From assembly GCF_963678635.1 (NCBI RefSeq), contig NC_087063.1:29398599-29462598 (forward strand): a DNA stretch of 64,000 nt. Reading direction: 5' to 3'. Made by a program: the position numbers and the translations under genes. The notes beneath the pieces were generated by a model. That model was given only the letters and a program-made list of their open reading frames with translations. It did no database searches and was not told where the DNA came from. Every line of letters begins with the position of its first letter. Positions within the stretch are counted from its first letter, which is position 1. The DNA comes from Symsagittifera roscoffensis (lineage: Eukaryota; Xenacoelomorpha; Acoela; Convolutidae). Shown one piece after another: positions 55,321-64,000 of this stretch.

Positions 55321-58300
55321 GTGAGCTTGTCTACCTCAATTTTGAGCTCTACCCCAATTGCAAAAAAAAAATCATATTTGTTGCTACAATTTTTGTTTAT
55401 AAGTCACTCCTTTTTTCTTCAGGCATGTTTAGGCATTATGAACAATTTTTGAAAAAATATTAAATGCAAATATAACAAGACTGCTCGTATCAGGGCGAAG
55501 CCCTGAATGTTCCGACTGCCTTTTAAGTTTTATTAAGCAGCAGTAATAACATAAAAAAATTAAATGAAATAAAACAAAATGAAAATTTTTTTTTCTAAAA
55601 TTTGAAAATTTTTATGAAAATCATCCCCCCACACGCCATATAAAGTACAAAAAGAGAGATTTCGTTCCTTGTAACAAATCAATTATGGCAAATAAGCTTC
55701 GTTCAACCAATTTGGAACGATTTATAAGACGGATTAATCTCCGCTTACGCGTTAATAGTGCGAATTATATCTCGCGTTAATTGTCACAAATTGGTCAAAA
55801 TGGCCAAAATGGCAATCTTTAAGCCCTCATAACTTTACGAAAAATGATCACAGGTGAAATATCTTTTCAAATTTGAGCTCAGGACAACAATACCTTTTGA
55901 ATGATATAAAAAAATTCCGTCAAAAATGGCTAGTTAAAAAGTCGAAATTTGTCTGAAGAAAAAAAAAACCCACCCGAGCACAAATATTCCGTTACTTTCG
56001 TATCGAAAGTCGGAACAATTACTCATCTAATCGATATTCCTTTTCAAATGCTTTTATCTATCTATTATCTATCTATTATTATATATTTAAATGCGAGCTT
56101 CACTATCTCGCCATGTTTAAGCTTTTTCAACGTATTATTTTTGCATGTTTTACGAAAGAATTTTTTCACGTTTAAGCTATATCGTATATTGCAATGATTT
56201 AGAATTTTTTTTTCGATTTTCCAGTTTGATTTTAGTGGTTATTTCACCGAGTTTAAAATAAGCAGCCCAATATTGGGATGCTGTCCGGAATCACCAAGGG
56301 GTTGCGAATTTGGCCTTCAATTTTGAATGGCCAATTTCTTTTTAGTTAACGAGATAAGACAATTTTGGTGATTTTTTCAAAAATATTCAGAAAACTCATA
56401 TTACCAATTATTTAAAAAAAAAGCTCGTGGTTCCCAACCATGTAGTTGGGTACTGTCAGAGTACTGTAAAGGATTGCGAATCTTGCCTCCAACTATGACT
56501 GCTCTAATCCGTGTAGTTTTCGAGATATGACGTTTTTTTTGTGATTTTTTCAGAAAACTTATACTGTTTTTTTTCATAATCTGTAATTCCCAACCCTGGA
56601 GTTGGGTCCTGTCAGAGTACTCTCAAAAATTGCGAATCTTGCCTCCAAAAATGACTGCTCAAACCCCTGGAGTTTTCGAGATGTGACGTTTTTTGTGATT
56701 TTTCTCTAAAAAGTTTCAGAAAATTTAAATATTTTTCTTTCATAATTTTGAAATTCCTAAGTTTAGTTGAGTGCTGTCAGGGCACTCTCAGGAGTTACAA
56801 ATCTTGCCACATGCGACTGTTCAAATGCTTTTGGTTTCCGAGATGTGATGTTTTTTTTTCAAAATATCTCCAAGAAATTATCTACAAAGAAATTCGCACA
56901 TTTTGAAACTACTTATTTGATGAATACACAAATTTATTGTCAGCGTATACCCAGGCGTCTCAAATCTTGCTTCTAAATATGAATGCTCAAATTTTTGTCG
57001 GGAATCTCAAGTTAAAAAAATTTCACGAAATTTGAATTTCCCAACCGTATGATAGGGTGCTCTCAGTGGTTGCAAAACTGGCCTCAAAATTTCTCCAGAG
57101 GCCCATTAAGTTTTCGAAACGAGGCTTTTATGGTTTTTCAAAATGGGAATTATAAAAATTAAAAAGTTTGAAATTACCAACCCTGTAATTGGGTGCAGTC
57201 AGAGTACACTAAAAGTTTGTAGATCTTGTTTCCAATATATGCGGTTTTTCATGAGTTGTCGAAAAAATTCGAAGCACCAGAGGTGCGTTAAATGCTAGTT
57301 TGTTTTATTTTGTAAAAATTTTCCTTTAAGAGTTGTATTCAAATGTTGTAGTCGTTATATTTATTCAATACTTTGACATCAATTGACTAGAAATTATGGC
57401 CGCCTTCATGGCTAGTGATGAACAGATGGAACTGGAGGCGGCGGCGACCATCAATGAAGAGGACGTTGAGGTAAAAGTTACGAGCAAGCAGCGGATACTT
57501 CGTGGAGTGAATAAAATAGACTCAACAAAGTTCTCAAAGTTCAGTGGTACAGGGGCTTCGGAAGGAAATAAGGATAAAAGTGGTCTCGACGAGTCAAGTT
57601 TGCAAAAGAGAGTTAAGAGCAAGTACGAGAGCAAGACCATCAAAAAGATGGATATGACCAAAAAGAATATGTTTGTTAAAAGACATGACATGCGACAACG
57701 TATGATCGAACCAAGCACTGTGATTCACGTGCGAAAACTCAAGTCCCATAAGATGGACTTCTTGAGCGAAGACCCAGGTTTGAAAGGCGTGATCATCCAT
57801 GACCAGAGTGGGCTAAAAGCCAAACAACTGCTTGAATTTTAATAACTAACAGTTTTTCAGCCTGTGAACAATTAATCACAAACATAACGATCATTTTTTC
57901 AGACAGTCTCAGATTGTTGTCTAAGAGCGACAAATTACCTGTGAAAATCATGCATAAGAGAGCCTTAAACTAACAAAGAGAAACTTTGGATAAATGTCTC
58001 ATTTCCGGATGAAAATGGACAGAATACTCAGCATTCGGTGAAGGTTTGCATGGCTTATAATTATTGACTTCAAAATACGATGGCACGAATGGAGACTTAC
58101 CAATAACTTCTAACCATTTAAAGTGAATATTATTTGGTTTAATGAAACGCGCTGCTGATGGTTTTAGAAAAAGACCCAGTTGACAAAGAAGTAGAGATTG
58201 GCCGTCTAAAGCTGAAAGAGTTTTTCGGAATCGAAGAAGAATCGGCCAAAGGTAAACAGTCAGAAGTTAGTGAAGTGAAAAAGCTAAACGTCCAAGAATT

Positions 58301-61300
58301 CCTTGCAAACTTAAGCAGTAACAGTGCAGGAGAACAACAGGAAAAAGAAAATGAGAAACCCCAAGTAAAGAAGCTGAATATTAAAGAGGCATTCAATCCT
58401 GATGCACAAACCGGTGAAGATACCCAACCTAAAGAGCAGAGGAAGATTGGCAAACTAAATAGGTCACACACATTTGCAAGCAAAACACACGAAGATGACG
58501 ATGAAAATGGCGAGGGAGGAGTGAGAGTGCAAAGAACCGAGAGCTTGAGTGTGAAGAAAATGGATATCTCTAAAAGGTTCCCAGCTGTCAACGGAGATCA
58601 AAGCGACAAACCAGTTGAAAAGGAGAAAGTAACTGTGGGCAAGATAAACTCAGCAGCCTTATTTCAGAATCAGAACGAGGAAGGCGAGGATTCAAAAGGC
58701 GCAGAAAAACAACCAACTCCAGGAAAACTGAACACTGCTTCTTTGTTCCAGCAAAATGAAAATAGCGAGGATTCAAAAAGTGATAAGCCAACGCCTGGGA
58801 AACTTAACGCTGCGGCGATGTTCCAGCAAACTGAAGATAGCGAGGGATCTAAGGCATCTGAAAAACTGACCCCAGGAAAATTGAACACATCTGCTCTTTT
58901 CCAGCAAAATGAAGAAGATAACTTCAAGAACACCGAGAAGCCCACGCCTGGAAAACTAAACGCGGCTGCAATGTTCCAGCAAAACGAAGAGAGCGATAAA
59001 TCTACAATGAGTGAAAAACCTACACCTGGAAAAATTAATACTGCTGCTCTTTTTGAGAATCAAACTGAGAACGAGTTGCCTATAAATAGCGAGAAGCCTG
59101 CTAACGTTGGTAAATTGAACGTTGGGGAGTTTTTGGCAAATTCTGATGGGGATAAAGCAGAGCAGAAACCTAAAGTTGACGTCGGTAGGTTGGATATATC
59201 AGCGGTATTTGTACCAGATGACAGTTCTACTCCGGAGAAGAGCAACAAACCAGCTGTAGAAGTTAAAAAACTGGACATTTCTGCAATAATGGCTCAGCAG
59301 GAAGAAGGTGGGACTCAGACGACGAAAGAAAAGGAAAATATACCAGAAGCGAAGAAACTAAACCTGAATGAGTTCTTGCAGAGTAACGCAGAAGTAAAGC
59401 TGGACAAAGAAGTTCCTGTGAGCGTGGGAAAAATTGATCTGGGTTCGTTGAGGGCTGCCGCAATTGGGGAAGAAGAGGGTTTAGAAGGAGGAAAAGAAAA
59501 GGAGAGGAAGAATGTTGGGAAGTTGGACACGAGCAAGTTTCTGCAACCAGAGGGGGATGAGGCAGAAAGAAAAGAGAAGGAAAAACCTGTAGTGGGAAAG
59601 ATACAAGCCGATTCGATCAAGTTTGATGCACACAAGGACCCACAGGAGGTGACTGAAGAGACTGAGGTTGGGGTTGGAAAGTTAAATGTCAGCCTGGATA
59701 TGTTTGTGCGCGGCAGCGCCGAAGAAGAGGAGGAAAGGTTAAGACAGAGTAAATTGGAGAGGCAGAAAACGATCAGCAAAATAGATACCAGTGCGTTATT
59801 TGTTTCTGAGGCGGACGCTGAAGCGGAGCGGGAGAGAGAAGAGAAAAAGAAGATAGAAGTTGGGAAATTGAATCTGAATTTGGGCAAAGAGACTTTCGAA
59901 ACGGAAAGTGAGCAGAAGTTAAGACAACTAAGAGAGGAAAAGGAGAGTAGGTTACACAGTATACAGAAAATAGACACTCGTACTCTCACTTTTGACAATG
60001 CCGAAATCGACGAAGACAAACAAAAGATGAAGATTGAAAGACCAGTGCAGGTTAATAAACTAAACATAACCGAAGAGCAGTTGTTTGCACAATCAGAACA
60101 GGAAAACAGTGGAAAGGAAAAGCAAACAGTAGGAAAGATAGATAAAACAAAACTTGATTTTTCTATATCGAGCACACCAGTTAAGAGGACTGCCGAAGAT
60201 GCTCCGACTGAAGTGAAGAAACTAAATGTAACTGAAGCGATGTTCCAAGCAACATCTGGAGTTGCAGATGATGATGATGGAACCGGTAAGCAAGGAGGTA
60301 AAGTAAAGAGAAGCAATACAGTCGGAAAGATGGATGCAAGTCGGTACAAGCTGAAAAGTGGGACCGAGGAAGAAGGGGAGGGGGAAGGTGCTAAAGAGAA
60401 AGGAGAAAGAAGGAGTGTGGGAAAACTGAATGTAGGGGGACTCTTCAACTCCCAGGAGAGTGAGCGCGAACTGGAGGACAAAAAGAAAAGAAGCCAGAAG
60501 AAAAACCTTCAAGAGCTTCTGCAGGTTGAAAAGGAATTGAGTAAATTGAACCCTGTGGATCCGGGTTCGATGCATGCTCAGCACAAGAAGGGAGCAGGAA
60601 GTAGAAAGAGCGTCCAAGTGGAAGGAGAAGAGTATGAAACGATTGAAGATGAATGCGAGGCAGAAAGTGTCACTTTGGCCCATACTGCACCCTCGAATAT
60701 GTTTTTGGACAACAGTAAGTGGAGTGAAATGGTTTATGTGGCGAAGAACACTGAAGCTAATAGAGAGACGGAAGCAGCATGCGAGTGAAAAGAACAGAAT
60801 GAAAGGACCATAACTCACGTGGCAACCCATTAGTGAAGTAACATCACAAAAGACACCATAACCACCTATTTCCACTCTAAAGAATGTGTTCGTAGACCAT
60901 TGCTCACTAACATCTCACAGTTATGAAAAATTACCGAAATTCTAGTCTGAACATCTAATTTCAGTAGAACTGTCTACAAATTAACTACTGACATCACAGG
61001 CACCAACGAATCTTGGGTTTTCAAAAGAATCTTGTACTAACTCTGCTAGGCGCTGCAATTACGGTTTCCGCTAAAAAAAGCAGTTTAATTCGAAAAGTGG
61101 AAACGCAATTTTTTTTTGGTCATTTGGCCTGTTTTTTCAAAATTTTGCCTGCTTCTTTTAAGTGCCTTGGGAGAGCTCGGAAAATCAATTTGGCCCGCCT
61201 AAAAAAGGTAGAAATTTTCGACAGTTTTTTGAAAAACCGCTCCCTCGAAAATTCTAGATCAGCCCGGGTGTAACTGTCATGCCCGATAATGACCCCCATG

Positions 61301-61659
61301 ATAATTAAATCCTCGGTAATAATCACCAATAACAAGAAACAGTCAATTGAGTGCATAAATCTAATTTGTAGTCATCATTAACAGTCGGTGTGGTGTTGTC
61401 GATTGACGAAGTCGTGTCACGAAGAATGAACCATGGTTGTTCCAGAATAATGGTTTGTTAGGTACAGAGTCTATTATATATCAAGGTATTTTCAGGCGAT
61501 GGTGCTAATCAAAAGCTAGAAGTGACTACTGACACACCAGCTGTGGAGGGAGGGGGAAAGGGGGAGTCCGCCCTCACCAATGGAGACAGCCAGAAGCAAC
61601 CCACCTCTGCCTCGCCAAATCAGACGCCACCATCTGCTGCAGCACAGAAAGTAGCAGCT
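55167..61659 (+). CDS. KLN-repeat gene, four 5' exons
   Basis: Proposed exons: 55167-55320 (ATG at 55179, acceptor TTTCAG, donor gtgagc), 57391-57777, 58168-60714 and 61496-61659. The first exon ends in phase 1; every later acceptor takes phase 1, and exons two and three are 387 and 2,547 nt, both multiples of three and phase 1-1. The protein starts MADTEVEVKMTDEEVH, is acidic and disordered, and in exons two and three carries about 30 copies of K-[LIM]-[DN]-x-[STA]-x-[LFM]-F. Exon four encodes a Gly/Pro/Ser-rich linker (SASPNQTPPSAAAQKVAA). More exons must lie beyond 64000. I do not recognise the family; a repeat-motif scaffold is the most that can be said. The ORFs are certain, the joins are inferred. 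Confidence 0.6.
55470..56035 (+). repeat. Dispersed repeat R1, copy 3
   Basis: The most complete copy. Contains AGGGCGAAGCCCT (a small palindrome), CTGAATGTTCCGA, ATCATCCCCCCACACGCCAT, GACGGATTAATCTCCGCTTA, CATAACTTTAC, TTTGAGCTCAGG and TCGAAAGTCGGAA. It lies in the intron after the start-codon exon of the KLN-repeat gene. Confidence 0.65.
56262..57270. repeat. Intronic ~160-bp tandem satellite, 6-7 degenerate units
   Basis: Units start near 56266, 56433, 56589, 56756, ~56930, 57040 and 57176. Each keeps CCCAACC...GTTGGGT (a hairpin), CTGTCAGAGTACTCT, TTGCGAATCTTGCCTCCAA, TGACTGCTC and TTTTCGAGATGTGACGTTTT. Units differ at many positions, so the array is old. Confidence 0.8.
57391..57777 (+). 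CDS. KLN-repeat gene, candidate cassette exon with 3 motifs
   Basis: An open frame runs from 57391 to TAA at 57840-57842. It carries three motif copies: VNKIDSTKFSKF, IKKMDMTKKNMF and RKLKSHKMDFL, which ties it to the big exon downstream. The acceptor TTGACTAG has a poor pyrimidine tract, and the donor GACCCAG|gtttga at 57778 is weak but in phase 1. If the donor is not used, translation ends at 57842 and this would be a terminal exon of a short isoform or a separate 148-codon gene starting at the ATG at 57396. Confidence 0.5.
58168..60714 (+). CDS. KLN-repeat gene, 2.5-kb exon with 27 motifs
   Basis: Open from ATG 58158 to TGA 60786-60788 (876 codons) with no introns. An acceptor-like GGTTTTAG ends at 58167 and a perfect donor GTAAGT starts at 60715, both phase 1. 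The motif occurs 27 times at 20-45 residue spacing, e.g. VKKLNVQEFL, VGKINSAALF, VGRLDISAVF, VGKLDTSKFL. Six consecutive copies (PGKLNTASLFQQ type) are nearly identical and look recently expanded. Between motifs the chain is Glu/Lys/Ser-rich and probably disordered; there is no signal peptide, membrane segment or known domain. If the donor is not used, translation ends at 60788 after a tail ending NRETEAACE. A stand-alone intronless gene starting at 58158 is the alternative. Confidence 0.75.
60789..60996 (+). other. Intron or 3' UTR after the big KLN exon
   Basis: No AATAAA in the first 200 nt after the TGA at 60788, which favours splicing from 60715 over termination here. Confidence 0.4.
60997..61270. 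mobile_element. hAT-like MITE relic in the last visible intron
   Basis: The interior (TTTGGTCATTTGGCCTG, GGGAGAGCTCGGAAAATCA) and the right end (CTCGAAAATTCTAGATC) match the 31578-32004 family; the left end is CAGGCACC and diverged. No target duplication found. Confidence 0.45.
61496..61659 (+). CDS. KLN-repeat gene, exon with Pro/Ser-rich linker
   Basis: Acceptor GTATTTTCAG ends at 61495; donor GCAGCT|gtaagt at 61660 is a full consensus. The 164-nt exon has phase 1 in and phase 0 out, encoding DGANQKLEVTTDTPAVEGG, then a Gly/Lys segment and PTSASPNQTPPSAAAQKVAA. It is GC-rich against an AT-rich background. Its phase suits both the exon at 55320 and the big exon at 60714. No motif copies occur in it. 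Confidence 0.65.
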
Positions 61660-63250
61660 GTAAGTTAAACCTAAAATGCCTTTTTTTTCGCGATGTAAAA
61701 ATTCGAATCACGTTATTTCAAGTTAATATAAGCATCATGTGTGTTTGGCTTTTCAATCTTAGAACGCAGTTGAAAAGCAAATGTGTCATCAAAAAACGCT
61801 TATATCGTCGTTAGCAGAATAGATGCGTCACGTCATTTCGAGATACTAGTTGCTGATTTTCTTGTACTATTGTACGACCTCGATCAATTTGAATTTTGCC
61901 ATTATCGTCACATTTCCAAGAACACATAAGAACGAACAGCTTCCCCTGCGGTATGAGTTGTCCCTTTTTGATATAATCTGAGTTCACTTTGTTTTCCGGT
62001 TAAGATTTTCCGTCGCGTAAGTTAACTCACTCCTTAATTGTTTCATGCCACGCCCTTCGATGTAACTTGAGTTTTGTCTAAATAGCGATGATTCTTTCGA
62101 TTAATTTTTCTGCTAACAAAAACGATTCTTTACTGCTAAAAAACTTTGGAGTAAGTCCAGAAGTTCCAATTTGTTATTGTAAATTTTATAATATATTTAC
62201 TCTTGCGATAAGCAAGCGTATTACAATCGGGTACCAGACTTTTTCTCGTAAATAACTCGTCTGGTCTCCTTACCTAGATGCCTCTGTTAGCTACAAATTT
62301 ACCGCTGCAGATCAATTTTGTGCGTGTTAGCATTTTTAATATGTCCTCTTCGAAATTTGCTTTTAGCTTGGTTGTAATTCTACCAACTAGATTTGTTGAA
62401 ATATAATTTTTTTCGTTCTTTTTTGGCTTGATAGGTTTTGACCTATATTATATCGGGTTAGTGGTCTCATTTTGCGTCGTTATACGAGCGAAGAAACTTT
62501 TTGTGTGCGTCTATGTGTTTTGATGGTGAGGGAGACGAGTTTTTTTGGCTTCAAGGGTCTGCTAAGGTATTTTTGGCTTTGTTACCGCTTGGTAATTTTT
62601 TTCTCTGTTTATTTCATATTATTTTTGTTTCAAAACTAGACTTATTCATTTTGATAGATCTAATTTTTTGACATTTTCCATTTTTCACCCTTGCGATAAG
62701 CAAGGGTATTGTATAATTTTGTTTTCGACTTAGCGGCTTTCTTGTTTGTATCGCAAGTGGCGCGAAGCTCAGCTTCGCCATTTTGTAATATTTGTTTTTG
62801 ATTTTTTGGAGATTCTACAGCCTTGGGCTCACCTAATTTCATTAAGTCTTTAACTAGAATTAGTTGTTTTGAAAGTGTTCCGAACCTCTTGATTGCGATA
62901 AAAATGATAACATAACCCGTTTGTTTTGATGTTGTGGTCAGTAGAATTTTATCCATTTCTAGCACTCGAGAGCAAATCTCTTTATATTAGTGCTATTAGT
63001 TATTTCCTCATAAATGACTTTAATTAGAGTCAATTCAAGGTAACTCATTCATGTAGAAATTAATTCAGGATAGTGCGAATCATGTTTGTACGATATTGTA
63101 TGAGAATCAAATTTACCCTTGTTAAAGGGTTCCGTTGGTTTTCAAACCTACGAAAAAAGTTTTTTTTTTACTTTTATGATGGTCTCCTTTGAATTCTGTT
63201 CTAATTGTAGCTTACTTTTGCTTCAGTTAGGTTTGGAGCGCATTAAATTA
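61660..63250. other. Intron of the KLN-repeat gene with small hairpins
   Basis: CTTGCGATAAGCAAG occurs near 62203 and 62693, both followed by GTATT, and GGCGCGAAGCTCAGCTTCGC near 62759 is another inverted repeat. No further exon could be supported. Confidence 0.45.
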
Positions 63251-63254
63251 GGTT

Positions 63255-63600
63255 TAAAAATAATAAACACAGTGGTAAGGCGTTCACTTTGAAATCGTCA
63301 GATCGTGTATTCGATCCCATGCCATGGCAATGATAGTGTGTGAGGACAAGCTCTCACTTGACCGCCAGCTTCAGGTCTACCACAACCTGACCAAATTTGG
63401 CTGCAATAGTGGTACCACGTAAAAAGTTCTAGACGCAAAAAAACGGCCTTGAGTCGCAAAAAACAGCTTAGCTCAGCAAAATAACACTGTCTGGAATGTG
63501 GGGAGATAATACAAATGGACTATCCTCGACTGTCAAGGCCTACTGATAGCTCCTCTGCGATTCGCAGGAACTACAATTATTATAAACGAATAAAAAAAGT
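63255..63600 (+). repeat. tRNA-derived SINE
   Basis: CACAGTGGTAAGGCGTTCAC resembles an A-box region and GTATTCGATCCC a B box about 35 nt later, followed by a ~230-bp unrelated body and an A-rich end (AATAAAAAAAG). This is the standard layout of a tRNA-headed SINE. Confidence 0.55.
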
Positions 63601-64000
63601 TGAACATTGATAAAAAAGAGTTATGAAAAAATTCAAGTTTTATTGCATAGTTCGTTTCGGTTTCTAAAGGGTATCAAGTTAGATTTTTCGCGGCTCTACT
63701 TTTGATTTTTTGTGGTTCCTTTGTGAACAGTTTAAAAGAAACAGTAGTATGTCAGCCCCCAACAGACAGTTTTTCGTTTTTTTTTCGGTTCTAACCTTGA
63801 CAAGCATTGAGCGCAAAGTTAATAGCAGGTAGCATCGGCTACTTAAAATGTGGCTCTTTTCGATGGAGGCCGCAACGTTCCTTAGACTCGGCGATAGCAT
63901 GCGGGACGCGCCTTAAATATCAGGCTATAAACAGCTAAGTGGTTTGAAGTCAAAAAGCCTTCAAGTTATAAGAATTTTCATGGTCGCTCTTGCTGTTATA
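63601..64000. other. Right-edge sequence, nothing recognised
   Basis: Probably still intron of the KLN-repeat gene; no exon-like segment seen. Confidence 0.35.

Noticed and set aside
59315-60481. 388-codon minus-strand open frame, Ser/Phe-rich
   Set aside because: Antisense shadow of the KLN exon; its composition is the complement of Lys/Glu-rich codons.
58168-60714. Assignment of the repeats to Xin, nebulin or thymosin/WH2 actin-binding families
   Set aside because: Motif length and key residues do not match any of them; similarity is limited to short hydrophobic-aromatic spacing.

Overview
This window looks like nuclear DNA from an invertebrate animal. It is AT-rich, has GT-AG introns that keep frame across short exons, and is packed with Ty3/Gypsy-type LTR retrotransposons, hAT-like and TTAA-flanked MITEs, tRNA-like SINEs and several satellite families. 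I cannot name the species or phylum from the sequence alone. Only two host genes can be supported, both partial. No rRNA, intact tRNA, CRISPR or bacterial feature was seen.

Layout. 1-2124 is AT-rich intron or spacer. 2125-3722 holds the last four exons of a gene, including a 10-nt microexon, with a poly(A) signal 9 nt after the stop. 4.7-7.7 kb carries two copies of a dispersed repeat (R1) and a SINE-like tRNA relic. 7795-14648 is a near-perfect tandem duplication of a 3,427-bp unit, followed by a shorter, older third copy to about 16.06 kb that lacks one MITE and so preserves its empty site. 16.9-18.0 kb has the leader of a decayed Gypsy element. 19583-29936 is a head-to-tail pair of Gypsy elements (Gypsy-A and A') sharing a middle LTR, bounded on both sides by a ~22-bp TTCGAC satellite. 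31578-32004 is a complete hAT-type MITE with an exact 8-bp target duplication.

33.7-46.7 kb is a second, larger Gypsy element (Gypsy-B, minus strand) with a duplicated gag-protease region, an inverted partial copy at its 3' end, and downstream of integrase a degenerate reading frame that resembles a macro (ADP-ribose-binding) domain. 46.9-53.3 kb is a triplicated, non-coding ~2.4-kb unit containing hairpin-forming minisatellites; a related array lies at 54.6-54.9 kb.

55167-61659 is the most interesting host locus. Four exons with matching phases (55167-55320, 57391-57777, 58168-60714, 61496-61659) would encode a highly charged protein with about 30 copies of a short motif, K-[LIM]-[DN]-x-[STA]-x-[LFM]-F. 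The two middle exons, including the 2.5-kb one, are both phase 1-1 and a multiple of three, so each could be skipped without shifting frame. The gene runs off the right edge. Its introns hold an R1 copy, a ~160-bp tandem satellite, a hAT-like relic and, at the right end, a tRNA-derived SINE.

The retroelement reading frames are broken (premature stops, substituted catalytic residues), so these are old copies. Several direct duplications are almost identical; they are either very recent or assembly artefacts.
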